From contig CM059192.1 in NCBI GenBank assembly GCA_030323885.1, positions 61,807,593-61,871,592 of the forward strand: a stretch of DNA of 64,000 nt. The letters are read 5' to 3'. Shown here one piece after another: positions 1 to 10,734 of the stretch. Numbering within the stretch: the stretch's first letter is position 1; each line of letters starts with the position of its first letter. This DNA is from Branchipolynoe longqiensis. Its lineage: Eukaryota > Annelida > Polychaeta > Phyllodocida > Polynoidae. The notes beneath the pieces are model-generated. The model was not told the DNA's origin, ran no database searches, and saw nothing but the letters and a program-made list of their open reading frames with translations. Both the position numbers and the translations under genes were made by a program.

Positions 1-1105
1 CAAGAGCTGAGATGAGCTGAAACTAGCACATTTCATAGCTGCACGCAGTGTATTAGCATGTGCCATGTGCTTTTGGGGGGGGTTGTTTTGCTCTGACCCA
101 TCCCACAATGCGCCGCGCCACTGGAACCGTGATGTAGTCTATTACATGGTTTGGTACAAACGTATCGCAGACATGTTATTATAAAAAAATAGATGAAAGC
201 TACAAAATCACATGAAACTTTTCCGAAACAAAAACATATCAATACTGGTGCACTCATATTATGGCTGAAACCTAGGTGGTTGAATAAATAAGTGTGTTAG
301 TTTATATAGGAGAGCTACAGTCTACCCATAATGTGCACAGGTGAATAAATAGTTGTGAATTTGTGTGACAACAAAAAAGCTGAATGGTATTGGTCATAGC
401 AAAATTCAAAAGTGCATGTCCGGTATTAATTTTATAATTGTAATAGTGGGGCGGATAAGTAACAATTTTTACTTGAGGTGTGCACTTCCGGAAAGAAGCA
501 TGAAACTTTGTCCTAGGGGGTTTTGGGGTATGCTGATTTCAGAAATTGCGGGAACCATGACATCACTCCAACAGTTCCCGCCCAAAATTAAGAAAATCAA
601 AATGGCCCCCACAAAACACGTTTTTGCCCATAAAACTGTTCTAAGTCCCCCGATTACCATGATCTTGATGTCTATACCTATGTTTTTAAGGTCAAGGAAT
701 CCAATAAATGACATTTGAAGACCCATAAGATACATCTTCATGGTGAAAATTAAAAAAAAAATGCTCATAACAATAATTTTTTAAACACCAACTTTCTTTA
801 AATCTGATGTTGTTTTACTTCTTCATGGTAATTGAGGATTAAAAGCAGAAGACATTCATATGATATTGGTGATCTTAAATTTCTCATAGTATGCTAATTA
901 ATTAAAATCCTTTCAATGATTTCGCATTTCAGAGTTTATTAATAGTTTAGAATCAAAGACGATACCTGGCACAGACAACAATACTAATGACACTTCTTCT
1001 CAGCAGGGTCATAATCACAAGGAACAAGTACATTTAACCTGTTATAATTCTTATTTTTCAGAAACCAGTGGCATTCATGTCATGATGGTCATCTAGGCGA
1101 TCACC
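1..1105. other. No gene recognised
   Basis: AT-rich sequence. Open frames of about 100 codons here have no recognisable motif and overlap each other on both strands, so none is called. Confidence 0.5.
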
Positions 1106-2529
1106 ATGTCCAAAAGGCTTAGACTTACTCCTTGGGCTTGCGGTGCACCAGTTCAACCGACAAACTGGGACGTATGTGCTCTGTGCCAAGAACTTGGTGG
1201 AACTCTCATAAACCCATCAGCAACAGGTTATGCATCGCTGGCCACAAATTTATCTGCCCTTCATGAACTAAACAATGTTCCATTGAACATAAACGTATCA
1301 CGACTCGATGATGGCGACGGCATGGAGAAAATGCTGACTAAGCATGAAGCTAAGTGGCACAAAAAATGTTACGTCCTGTGTAATGCAACAAAGGTGGAGA
1401 GCCAGGAAGATGCAAGAAAAAGCTTGTTCGAATACAGCTCAGTCACCACTTAAAAAACACCTTCGCAGTGCAACCACTCCAGCATGTCCCATGGAAACAG
1501 AAGAGACACATCAGCCAACGTGTATTTTCTGTGATGAAACCACAGGATGCTTTCACAAAGCCAAAACAATATGCCTTGATACCCATGTCATACAAATCGC
1601 TAGAGAACTCCGAGACACAAAGCTGTTGGCCAAATTATCAGTTGGAGATATGATCGCTATTGATGCTGTTTATCACTTTAAGTGCTTGACATCATTCTAC
1701 AACAAACATAGATCTCAACAAAGACATTCGACTGAGAAGTGTCACCAAATCAACACAGATTCACTTGCATTTGCTGAGGTGGTGTCTTATATTGAGGAAT
1801 ATGGTCAATTGGGAGAACACCAGAATCATGTTTTTAAACTCACTGATCTCAAGGCATTGTATTGTGAGCAGCTACAAAAATTAGGCGGTAACACAACTGG
1901 AAACATCCATTCGACCAGACTTGCACAGAAACTCCTACAGCATATTCCAAATCTTGAAGCTCATCACAGCACGTTTGGCACAGTATTTTCATTCAAGGAT
2001 GATGTTGGTGATGCCTTGCTCAACGTCTGCCACCTTGATCCAGATGATGAAGCCATCATGCTGATGAGAGTAGCAAAGCTGATTCGCAAAGAAGTGCTTG
2101 AGAAAAAATACCACTTCAATGGTTCCTTATGTGATAAACAATATGACGATCTCCCAGCGTCTCTATCTGCTCTGGTTGGGATGATTCTAGGAGGTTCAAA
2201 TGCAGGACAACGTATTGATGACAATGATGTTAGCACAGCTGCCTCATCCATTACGCATCTTCAATGCTGTCAAACGTGATAGGAGAGAATCTGTAGCAGT
2301 ACGGCACAACGCCGACCGTGAGACTGTTCTTCCATTGTACCTAGACCTACTCATTCACAATAGATCACGAAAACGTCATCTCATTGACATTCTTTTTGAG
2401 AAAGGTCTATCTGTATCATATGACAGGGTTTTGCAACTGTCCACAGAGGAAGCCAATAGAGTAATAGACAATTATGAGAATGAGGGCAGTGTCTGTCCGT
2501 CTATTAGTCGGGTGTTTTTTGCATCATAA
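1106..2529 (+). pseudogene. Broken copy of an uncharacterised multicopy invertebrate protein
   Basis: Three overlapping frames join into one protein-like reading: 1106-~1435, ~1380-~2245 and ~2245-2529, needing two single-base frame changes. Visible features are Cys/His pairs suggesting zinc binding (VCALCQE, WHKKC, CIFCDE, YHFKC), a helical middle part, and a C-terminal block containing LPLYLDLLIHNRSRKRHLID and GLSVSYDRVLQLSTEEAN. From memory, proteins with this order and the final SYDRVL block are numerous and uncharacterised in cnidarian, molluscan and echinoderm genomes, which fits a mobile or amplified family. The reading stops just after the conserved VCPS-type block, so the C-terminal part is missing, either truncated or in an exon elsewhere. 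The frameshifts make this copy non-functional. It may lie in an intron of the SLC35-like gene that starts to its right on the other strand. Confidence 0.6.
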
Positions 2530-2919
2530 ATAAATATACCCAGTCATATTATAATGTGTTTAACTGAAAAAATAATGATCAAAGGCCGTGTAAAAGGATA
2601 ATGACCCTATCATTTACATCATTATCAAAATCAAGACCTAATTACTGGCTGGAATAAACAATAAGTTTGTTTTACTGTAAATGATTTAAATACAGGAACA
2701 GTCTTTTAAATGGTATTTGTGGAACACTTTTGTTGGTCATTATTGTGGAAGACAGTAAATGATGAAACAGTGATCGCGTTAGTGCGTGTAATAAATGTGG
2801 CAAGCAGTGATGCCATATGAAGACGGCAAGTGGGGCGCTAACTGTATCTGCTGAGCTAAGAGACCATGGGGCGCTTAGCGCCAAGTAACCAGGCATTAAA
2901 TTAGCAAAACCTGGGTTAC

Positions 2920-3140
2920 CTGAGAGAGTAGGGGGTTATCTTGATAATCTTTGTATAGCGGAATATTTCCAGGATCACTAACGTAAAAGCCATTTGGATA
3001 GCCATCAGCGTAACTTGGAAGTTGAAGTGGTAGCTGCTGAGCAAACCCTTGTTAGCGAATGCCATGGAGGACGAGCAGACGCCATAGAGCAAAGCCGCCC
3101 CCGGCCCGAGAAGCCAGTGCCGCTCTGAGGAGTGGCCCAT
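2920..3140 (-). CDS. SLC35-type nucleotide-sugar transporter, first coding exon (partial)
   Basis: The exon encodes about 73 residues from a Met in good context (MGHSSERHWLLGPG). It has a short cytosolic N-terminus, a first membrane segment (AALLYGVCSSSMAFANKGLL) and a second (VTLMAIQMAFTLVILEIF) followed by a basic loop. The pattern NKgLLSSYxFxFQ then LEIFR resembles the start of SLC35 transporters, which exchange nucleotide sugars across the Golgi or ER membrane; the SLC35D subfamily, perhaps D3-like, is the closest I can suggest. The exon ends at a consensus donor (CTCAG then GTAACC on the minus strand, GT at 2919-2918), leaving phase 2. No further exon is visible to the left, so the gene probably continues outside the window. 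A TTAA foldback transposon begins 84 bp upstream of the start codon. Confidence 0.62.
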
Positions 3141-3601
3141 GCTGGACGGTGCTGTCCTGTGTACCGATGTTGGTAAAGTATGCTGCATCCTATGAAAAGT
3201 GTCATGGAGATATAATCAGACATGTTAAACGGGCCAGGTATAGGCTGCTGAGACAGGAACCGTACTTCGACAAATGCTCTCCAATCACAACCTTGTTTAG
3301 TTTTTATGTTTATAGAACCAAATATGTGTGGGGAGAGTAGTGGACCCACTTGACCACCAGAAGTGGGTCAGTGCTGAGGCTGGGACTAGCTGGCAGCTGT
3401 TGTTTTTAAAATGGCTGGGTGAGTGGAGAGAAGGGAGAGTAAAACCGAGGTATTTTCAATTTTCTTTAGACTAGTTCAATCAGGAAACATATTTGCTTTA
3501 ATGTAAAATATATGTTAGTACAATTACATTGCATAATTCAATGAGAAAAACTTATAGATGAAAAAGTTTTTTTGTTGTTGAATTTAAAAAGGCTTTGGAC
3601 T

Positions 3602-3673
3602 GTATGGGGTTTGAACCCACACGACCAAACAACTCCAGATTACAAGTTCAACACCCTAACCACTAGGCCACAT
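3602..3673 (-). other. tRNA-Thr(UGU)-like module, left arm
   Basis: The minus strand reads an A-box-like TGGCCTAGTGGTTAGGG, an anticodon-loop-like CTTGTAA as in tRNA-Thr(UGU), and a B-box GGTTCAAACCCC. The anticodon stem pairs poorly and the variable region is long, so this is a tRNA-derived relic rather than a working tRNA gene. It reads outward from the foldback element. Confidence 0.5.
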
Positions 3674-4351
3674 ATAATTGGCTGTGTCAGTTCAGGCTAT
3701 TTGTATATACGACGTCATATATACAGGATATGTATGTATGTATGTATGTATGTATGCATGCATATATGTATGCATGTATATACGATGTCATATATACAGG
3801 CTATGTATGTATGTAGGTATGTGAAGTGGGCGAGACTATACTCGAGCTGTGGCCATTGCGGGCTTGGGTCGAGCAACCCTCATTTGGAAATGCATAAAGG
3901 CAGTCAACCGGCGGCGGGACGAGAGGCGGCGGCGGCCCAGGGCACGGCCAGAAAATTCACATGAAATTATTACGGAAACATTTAGGCACCCAATGGTGCG
4001 AACGGTTAAATATGTATGTATATATGCATGCATTTATTTATGTATTTATTTATGTATGTACATTGCATCATTCAATCAGAAACACATATAGAACAATAAA
4101 CATATACCATGTGTACATCATATGCTGCTGCCATCATAGCATTAAAACCAGAAACCTGTGTATTTGCGGCGGATCTCCTCAAACATTTGATAACATCTTT
4201 TTGCCTTTTATATACAGTGTAACTGACAAATTTCAAACAGATGCACGCAAAACATACATTTACATTCATACATAAATAGACACACACACACCTTGTATAT
4301 ATGACGTCCTATACACAAATAGCCTGAACTGAGACAGGTAACTATGGGTGG

Positions 4352-4430
4352 TTTCTGTGGCTTAGTGGTTAGGGTGTTGAACTTGTAATCTGAAGTTGTT
4401 TTGCCTTGTGGGTTCAAACCCCATACCATC
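4352..4430 (+). other. tRNA-Thr(UGU)-like module, right arm
   Basis: Inverted partner of the module at 3602-3673: TGGCTTAGTGGTTAGGG, CTTGTAA loop, GGTTCAAACCCC B-box. It also points outward. Its T-arm is intact but the other stems are weak. Confidence 0.5.
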
Positions 4431-4737
4431 CAAAACCTTTTTACATTCAACAACAAAAAAACGTTTTTCATCTATATATGGTTCTCGTTGAATTATGCAA
4501 TGTAATTTTACTAACATATATTTTACATTAAAGCAAATATATTTCCTGTTTGAAAATACATCAGTTTTACCCTCCCTTCTCTCCACTCACCCAGCCATTT
4601 TCACAACAACAGCTGTGACATGACCAATCTAAGTCACTCTACACCACCAAGTGGTAAGCATGCACCGCCATGTGGCACAAATTAGAACTATTCCGAATTT
4701 GTTTGTTTTCCCGATGAGGTATAACTCGCCCCTTTAA

Positions 4738-5289
4738 ATGTCCAGGTGAAGAAGTTCCTGGTGTGTAGAAGCATTCTACCATAATGGGAACCTGTTCCAT
4801 TACTCTTATACTCTACTAGGATGTAGGATATAAACCCAATTACGCCCCTCCTGAGATACTGAACTAGATCACAATAAAATAATTGCCAACATTTGAAAAT
4901 GAGAAAGCGTAATCTTTTCATGCAAATTTGGACATATTTGGTGAATCATGTATGTATGTACCATACATATATAGTTACATTTAATGAGCAAATGGGGATC
5001 TACTATAATCTTTCAAAGTATGGTCATAGCGGCATAATGAAAGGCAGAAAATGGTAATGATTCTTCAGAGATTGTAATGGTTACCAGCTCTGCAATAAGT
5101 GCTTTGGTCTGGCCAGTGGGTAGGCAATGGTCACACTGCAATAATTCGAATTGTGAGACCAGTAGCCCTGCGACCCAGAAGAGCTGTTCAAGGCGCCAGT
5201 GGGCGCTTATAAGACAGCACAGATAGACGTGTGCCTCCACCCTGACGTTCAACGCCAAAACATACCATTATATTGATACAGTAGCATAC
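4738..5289. other. No gene recognised
   Basis: Intergenic sequence with a short TATG-rich stretch near 4950. No coding or repeat structure is supported. Confidence 0.4.
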
Positions 5290-5340
5290 TTAAAGTCACC
5301 CGGTATAGCTCACTAACAAACAAAAAACGAACTCGGAATT
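5290..5340 (+). repeat. End fragment of the TTAA-flanked family
   Basis: TTAA-AGTCACCCGGTATAGC followed by AACGAACTCGGAAT matches the ends at 37587 and 45499. No partner end was found nearby, so this is a truncated or interrupted copy. Confidence 0.45.
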
Positions 5341-5445
5341 ATTTTAATATCTGACACTTTGCCACTCAGTGGTGCAGTGATCTAGAATGGTCATATGATA
5401 TTCAAACTCCTTTCTAAGTACTTCTCACAGCCCTCTGACCAGAGC

Positions 5446-5945
5446 ACTTGCTGTCCGGACTCCACCTCGTCCACGCCTCTCCGCTGAACTGCACTCCTCC
5501 TTGATAGATGTCTAAAAAGAGTTCCTGCAGGGGGAGCTGGCCAGCATGTCACTTTCTACCCCTTACTCTGTCCGTGTCTCCGGTTCGCCGACTGGTCACC
5601 ATAGGGCAAGGAGGCATGACCCTTTGACTCAACTCTCATTTCTCTTTCCTCTTCCCCCTTCTCCCCCCCCCCCTCCCCTCAGGCTTACTCCTCCCCTTGA
5701 TCAAGGGAGTTGTTGGCTTGGGTGTTTTTTCCCCCGTTTTCACTGTTTCAATTTCTTCTTGCTGCAGATCCCACCTTTCCCCGGCCCTTGCTCCTAACCC
5801 ATCGGCGACTAGATACTAGTGCACAGCTACAATCGGACAGGAGTGAACCAATGGCACTCCAACGACTTGTCGTTATTGTTGTACAGAACCCCCTGCTTCT
5901 ACAACCATCCCCTGTGAAGTTTACTCTTCATTCAAAAAATTAACC
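5446..5945 (+). repeat. Dispersed repeat, inverted copy at 56690-57220
   Basis: The stretch from GTCACCATAGGGCAAGG through a pyrimidine-rich tract to GAAGTTTACTCTTC recurs in reverse at 56690-57220. The first part (GTCCGGACTCCACCTC, then GATAGATGTCTAAAAAGA) also recurs at 14940-15030. No coding content; probably a non-autonomous transposon. Confidence 0.5.
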
Positions 5946-6049
5946 GATTTATCGGGGCCGTTTTCAATTGCTGCAGTATGTAACCATCAGGGTTACGAAG
6001 CACCCAAAAGTCAGTCTGACCAGAGCCTAGTCCTAATACTTGTTTCCAG

Positions 6050-6560
6050 ACACTGCATGTGTGTTGGGCGTTACATAATTTCATTGCAGTAATCACTCAG
6101 GAAAAAGTAAAAAGTAAAGCACCAAAGGGAAATTGAACTCTAACCATACAGATTACAAGACCCACACACTAATCATTAGACGACATCATCTGCATGTTGT
6201 TTGTTGTCTGAGCACAGGGGGTGAAGAGTGACCTAGAATGGTCCGACTTCTTTCTGGCCCAATTTAGACTTGTACAGTGGAATACTTCTCACAATCTAGA
6301 CCCTGGTTCTATTACTTGTTTCCCCGAGACAGTATATTACTACTAGTACCTTATTACCACTGCAGATAGCCTGAACTGAGACAAATTATATGTTGATTCT
6401 ATAGTGTACTGGTTAGTGTGTGGGACTTGTAGGTTGGTAGTTCAACTCCCTTTTGGGGCTTTACTTTTATCATTTAAAAAACCCCACGGTTTCCCCCCAT
6501 GTTTCTGAATAATCACTGCAAGTAAATTATGCAATGAAAATGTACAAACATGACAGCAAA
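6050..6560. repeat. Second, diverged foldback with tRNA-like arms
   Basis: About 6090-6190 is an inverted match to about 6395-6560. Each arm has a degenerate tRNA-like stretch, one reading minus (loop CTTGTAA near 6150) and one plus (ACTGGTTAGTGTGTGGGACTT near 6405). It shares its organisation with 3225-4737 but is more decayed. Confidence 0.4.
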
Positions 6561-6811
6561 TATATTTTCTGTACGTACTTCTCTAAAAAAGAATGGAATA
6601 CCTAAGTTTTACTTACTCTCCCTTCTCTCCACTCCCACCCAGCCCTGATCAGAACAGCAGGAGCACCACCAGCCTTAGGACCTCCCCCATCACACATATT
6701 TTGTTATATCTACTAAAGTTGGGCTTGGGGAGCTATCATCAGAGTATCATCACAGTCTCAGTGAGCTATACGGATTCCCTTTGACAATTTGAAAAACCTA
6801 AAAGAATAATT

Positions 6812-7330
6812 TTCAGTTTAACCCGGCATTCAGCATGTTTGTTTAGGTCGAGGCAGGGAAGGTACTAGAAGTTAGAACAAAACAGAGGTACCTCTAATTA
6901 CTGTAGAACTTTAGCAATAACAATTAAAAGAGGGATATTCAATCAATCAATCAATCAATCAATAGGATACAGCTATAATAGGCCTTGGACCTGTTAGCCG
7001 CTCTTAATTAATAGAAATCGAGACAGCTCTTCAGATGTGGTGTATTGGAGCAACTGTCACTGGCTCCAAGATGTACGTAATGCTTCACAATTGTTCAGTT
7101 TAACCCAGCACTGAGCATGTTTGTTTTACGTTGAGGCAGGGAAGGTACTAGAACAAAACAGAGGTACCTCTAATTACTGTAGAACTTAGCAATAACAATT
7201 AAAAGAGGAGCGATATTCAATCAATCAATCAATAGGATACAGCTATAATCGAGACAGTTCTTCAAATGTGGTGGATTGTAGCAATTGTCACTGGCTCCAA
7301 GATGTATGTAATGCTTCACAAGTATGCATC
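6812..7330 (-). repeat. Tandem duplication of a LINE 3' end
   Basis: About 280 bp is present twice head to tail (6812-7093 and 7094-7330). Each unit has a run of TTGA repeats (AATCAATCAATC on plus) and the CACTGGCTCCAAGATGTA block. The right copy follows directly on the LINE ORF2 stop, so this is the 3' end of that element, duplicated. Confidence 0.6.
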
Positions 7331-7333
7331 CTG

Positions 7334-8405
7334 TCAGGACTTGAAACAGTTCACCGTCTCAGCTGCTACAACACTCTCTGGCAAGTCATTCCACAGGTCA
7401 ATCATCCCTAAAGCCAAAAAGGTTGTATTGCAGGTCCAGTCTGGAGTACCGCTTCTTCAGTTTCATGGAGTGCCCTCTGGTTCTGGTGTTGGAGTCTCTG
7501 ATAAGGGGGCTGCCTGTCTTGTAGATACCATGGAGATATTTGAATACTTCAATCATATCCCCCCCCCCCCCTGGGCCCGTCTGTAGTACATGCTTGAGAT
7601 CTTCAAATGACCCCCACATTGTGTGTAAGGTATTTCATTGAATCCATGTACAAGCTTCATTGCCCTTCTTTTATACCTATCTGGTTGAGTTTTTGAAGTA
7701 GTATCTTGTGATCTACTGTGTCAAAAGCCTTGCTGAAGTCTATGAATGCTGCCCCTGATATTTTGTTGTTGTTCATTGAGGCCAGTAAGTCACTGGTGAG
7801 TAGGGCTATGGTTTTTTATGTGGAGTGGAGTTTTCTGAAGCCCCTTGTCTCGAGTTTAGTATATTATTCTTGTTCAGGTGTTCATTTATGTGCCTGTGTA
7901 GTATTTTTTCGATCAATTTGCCTGGGGCCTGTAGGATTGATATGGGTCTGTACTTGCCCATGCTTTGTTTATCTCCACCTTTATGGATGGGGGTGATAGT
8001 GGCCATCTTCCAGGCTTCGACAAATTTACCTTGTTCGAAAGAGGCATTAAATAAGTCTTTTATGGTGTCTGGGATGGCTTGTAGAGCATGTTTTAATACT
8101 TTAGTTGGGATATTTTCTATACCACTTGGTTTATTTGTGTCTATGCTCTGTATTAGTTATTGTAATTCTTTTGCATTAGTTTTGCAGATGGGGATTTCAT
8201 CTTGTATTTGTTCTGACTTGTTTTCCCAATCCTGTATGCATTTTGTTGATAGTTTTTGTCCCACTAAGGCAAAGTGGTTGTTTAGTTTGTCTGTTGCCTC
8301 TAGGTTTGTTAGTGTGCTGCCTTTGTCATTCACGAGTCCTATGCGGTCTTTGGATTTATTGTTGGGGAATAGTAGATTTACTTTTTTTCAGAATTTGTCT
8401 GTTAC
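7334..8405 (-). pseudogene. LINE ORF2: reverse transcriptase start and C-terminus, internally deleted
   Basis: The minus strand encodes the reverse transcriptase entry motif TPIHKGGDKQSMGKYRPISI (near 7950), then a segment to AFIDFSKAFDTVDHKI (near 7710). Near 7680 it jumps directly to an ORF2 C-terminal sequence (RRAMKLVHGFNEIPY, DMIEVFKYLHGIYKT, NTRTRGHSMKLKK) and ends at a stop at 7334-7336 after DLWNDLPESVV. The YADD-type catalytic block expected between these parts is absent, so this copy is deleted as well as frameshifted. It was once continuous with the sequence from 11033 before the Harbinger element inserted. Confidence 0.65.
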
Positions 8406-8431
8406 TAAAGGCCCTGTCACATTACGGCGTA

Positions 8432-8646
8432 CTACACAGGCACATAAATGAACACCTGAACAAGAATAATATACTAAACTCGAGACAAGGGGCTTCAGAA
8501 AACTCCACTCCACATAAAAAACCATAGCCCTACTCACCAGTGACTTACTGGCCTCAATGAACAACAAGAAAATATCAGGGGCAGCATTCATAGACTTCAG
8601 CAAGGCTTTTGACACAGTAGATCACAAGATACTACTTCAAAAACTC
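8432..8646 (+). repeat. Inverted copy of neighbouring LINE reverse transcriptase segment
   Basis: This stretch is the reverse complement of about 7694-7903, nearly identical over roughly 210 bp (one clear mismatch, near 8570). It sits immediately inside the left terminal repeat of the Harbinger element, between terminal and subterminal repeats. Near identity implies a very recent event, or an assembly fault. Confidence 0.8.
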
Positions 8647-8972
8647 ATCAGGTGACGGCTTATGTGAAGCGTATGAGGCATACGCCGCCATACGCTTTCA
8701 TAAATCCGTCCGTCCCCATTTTTTTGTGCATGCTCAAAAAATCTCGACCTATGAGGGCGTATGGGCCATACGCTACTCATACGCCGGCATACGCTCCGCA
8801 TACGCTCCTCGTACGCTGGGGTACGCCGCCATATGCTACTCGTATGCTCAACTTGCGTCACGGGTGTATCTCGGGCGTATGCAGCGTACGCAGAACGTAC
8901 GCATTGCGTATGAGAGCGTATGGGAGGCGTATGCGAAGCGTATGGCGGCGTATGCCCGACCTATGGTCTCGG

Positions 8973-8980
8973 TATATAAA
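8973..8980 (+). promoter_or_regulatory. TATA box of Harbinger transposase gene
   Basis: TATATAAA lies 50 bp upstream of the transposase ATG at 9031, in GC-richer surroundings. Confidence 0.6.
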
Positions 8981-9030
8981 GGCGACCCACGCCATTCCTT
9001 CGGTCATTCCTGCTCTGCTGCTCATACAGG

Positions 9031-10335
9031 ATGGATGCCCAGGCACTGCAAGTACAGTTCCAGCTTTTCTACAGAGTTGCCCTTTATCACCATGAGCTTA
9101 CTCTACTCCTCATGGTTCTTCTGGCGTCCCGTATCGAGAGACGAAGGAGGAGGGAGCGGCGGCGACGATCAGTGTGGGTCAGACCCTGGATTGGGAGGCG
9201 GCCACAGTTTGGCTTGTTCGACAAGCTCATGGTCGAGCTCCGCAGCGAGGACACCGCGTCGTTTGTGAACTTCATGTGGCTGCCTCCCCAATTGTTTGAC
9301 GAGATTGTGGCGCGAGTGGGACCCAGGATCGCAAAAAAACGGACCACATTCGGGGTGCCGCTCGACCCGGCGCTGAAAATAGCACTTACTCTGCGGCACC
9401 TGGCATCTGGCACAAAATACTCCTCCATGAAGTTTGGGTGGAGGGAGCCCCACAACACACAGTCGCTGATAGTGCGTGAAGTCTGTAAGGCCATCGTCGA
9501 CGAGTACATGGCCGAGGTCATGACGTGTCCGACGACTCCAGAAGGGTGGCATGCCGTCGCGGACCTCTTTTCAGAGAGGTGGAACTTTCCCCATACCTGT
9601 AGCGCTCTGGATGGGAAGCACATCGCCTGCCGGTGCCCTCCAAAGAGTGGGTCGCTCTACTACAACTACAAGGGCTTTTTCTCCGTGGTCCTGTTGGCGC
9701 TTGTAGATGCGGATTACAAATTTATGTGGGCAGATATTGGCGGTATGGGCTCCGCGTCCGATGCCCAGATCTACAACGCCTCCGAGCTGAAGGCGTGCAC
9801 AGAAGGTGGCACCATTGGCTTTCCGAACCCTGAACCGCTCGTTGACGGCCAGAAGGATGTGTCGTATTTTCTGATCGGTGATGACGCCTTTGCCCTGCGG
9901 CCGACCATGATGAAGCTGTACGGCAAGAGGGGCTTGACCAATGACGAGCGACTCTTCAACTACCGGCTTTCCCGAGCTAGGAGAGTGGTGGAGAATGCCT
10001 TTGGCATTCTAGCCAACCGCTTCCAAGTGCTCCTGACGACTATGCAGCACCACCCCTCCAACGTGAAGCTCATCGTCAAGGCATGCATGGTTCTGCACAA
10101 CCTCATGAGGACACGCTACCCAGCGCTACAGAACATGCAGCTGGATCGTCCCGAGACAGCCAACAACAACTTTGTGCCTGGAGGTTGGCGAGAGGGCCAC
10201 AACCTTCCTGACATTAACGTTGTACCTGTTAACCCCAACACCGCGTCCAAGCTAGGAAAGGAACAGCGCAATCTAATTAAAGACTGGGTCGTCTCACCTG
10301 CCGGAGCACTGTCATGGCAAGAAAGGATGATCTGA
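9031..10335 (+). CDS. PIF/Harbinger (HARBI1-like) DDE transposase, intact
   Basis: An uninterrupted 434-residue frame. Residues about 35-55 form an Arg-rich stretch followed by SVWVRPWI, the usual start of this family, then a helix-turn-helix-like part, then the DDE_Tnp_4 nuclease core. The catalytic triad reads as Asp194 (SALDGKH), Asp244 (GSASDAQIYN) and Glu321 (RRVVENAFG); the family blocks GSLYYNYKGFFSVVLLALVD and GDDAFALRP lie between. The C-terminus has the typical VLHNLMRTRYP. The enzyme would cut and paste its element at TWA targets, usually with a partner Myb-like protein. No stop or frameshift is visible, the length is normal, a TATA box lies upstream and an AATAAA follows. The protein may be functional even though the left end of the element is damaged. 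Confidence 0.9.
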   Translation: MDAQALQVQFQLFYRVALYHHELTLLLMVLLASRIERRRRRERRRRSVWVRPWIGRRPQFGLFDKLMVELRSEDTASFVNFMWLPPQLFDEIVARVGPRIAKKRTTFGVPLDPALKIALTLRHLASGTKYSSMKFGWREPHNTQSLIVREVCKAIVDEYMAEVMTCPTTPEGWHAVADLFSERWNFPHTCSALDGKHIACRCPPKSGSLYYNYKGFFSVVLLALVDADYKFMWADIGGMGSASDAQIYNASELKACTEGGTIGFPNPEPLVDGQKDVSYFLIGDDAFALRPTMMKLYGKRGLTNDERLFNYRLSRARRVVENAFGILANRFQVLLTTMQHHPSNVKLIVKACMVLHNLMRTRYPALQNMQLDRPETANNNFVPGGWREGHNLPDINVVPVNPNTASKLGKEQRNLIKDWVVSPAGALSWQERMI

Positions 10336-10453
10336 CAGAACATTTTATCAGTCTGTATGTGCTGTGTCTCTCTACTGTTTTTGCAAACATGTCTGTGATG
10401 TTGTGACATGTCTCCTGTTATATGAGATGCTAATATGTTTATGTCTAGTATAA

Positions 10454-10459
10454 AATAAA
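10454..10459 (+). terminator. Polyadenylation signal of Harbinger transposase
   Basis: AATAAA about 120 bp after the transposase stop and before the convergent minus-strand gene ends. Confidence 0.55.
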
Positions 10460-10469
10460 CGATATCATT

Positions 10470-10700
10470 TTATGGAGAGTGGTGCTGTGGAGAGTGGTGT
10501 GGAGAGTGGCGAGGTGGCGAGGCAGGTGAGGAGGCTGGTGATGGAGAGCATTGTAACAAAGTCTGCCTCTTTCTGCCTCTCCCACGGCCTAGTCCTCCTC
10601 CTGTAGTTACAGCAGCTCTGGAGGCTGGTGTAGTAGCAGTAGTACTGGTAGTAGTAGTAGCAGAAGCAGCAGCAGCAGTGGTGTTCCTCTTAGAAGGCAT
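10470..10700 (-). CDS. Short low-complexity ORF, convergent with the transposase
   Basis: A 76-residue frame with an ideal start context (GCCACC-ATG) and a TATATATA box 35 bp upstream (10735-10742). It begins PSKRNTTAAAASATTTT, continues Ala/Thr-rich, has a basic GRGRGRKRQ patch and ends in Ser/Pro/His repeats. Harbinger elements normally encode a second, Myb/SANT- or MADF-type protein. Promoter and start are preserved here but no such domain follows, so this is probably the N-terminal remnant of that gene after deletion or frame change. The basic patch could still act as a nuclear localisation signal. Confidence 0.45.
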   Translation of the reverse strand: MPSKRNTTAAAASATTTTSTTATTPASRAAVTTGGGLGRGRGRKRQTLLQCSPSPASSPASPPRHSPHHSPQHHSP

Positions 10701-10734
10701 GGTGGCAGAGTGAGGGGAGCCTGTTGCTCCAGGC

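Larger units (their letters stand above)
3225..4737. mobile_element. TTAA-flanked foldback element with tRNA-like arms
   Basis: The two ends are inverted: left TTAA-ACGGGCCAGGTATA (TTAA 3225-3228) and right TATAACTCGCCCC-TTTAA (TTAA 4734-4737). Inside, about 3410-3700 is an inverted copy of about 4330-4610, including a tRNA-like module in each arm, and the centre has TATG/TATA microsatellites. There is no coding capacity. Ends and TTAA flanks match elements at 37587-38700, 45499-46015 and 62513 onward. TTAA targets are typical of piggyBac transposons, so this is probably a non-autonomous piggyBac-like element, an inference because no transposase is present. Confidence 0.6.

Noticed and set aside
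365..768. Open frames of about 100 codons on both strands
   Set aside because: They overlap antisense, have no motif, and no splice or promoter support.
3602..4430. Functional tRNA-Thr genes
   Set aside because: Stems are poorly paired and both copies lie in transposon arms; treated as tRNA-derived sequence.
7718..8615. Plus-strand frames up to 208 codons
   Set aside because: Shadows of the minus-strand LINE reverse transcriptase and of its inverted copy.
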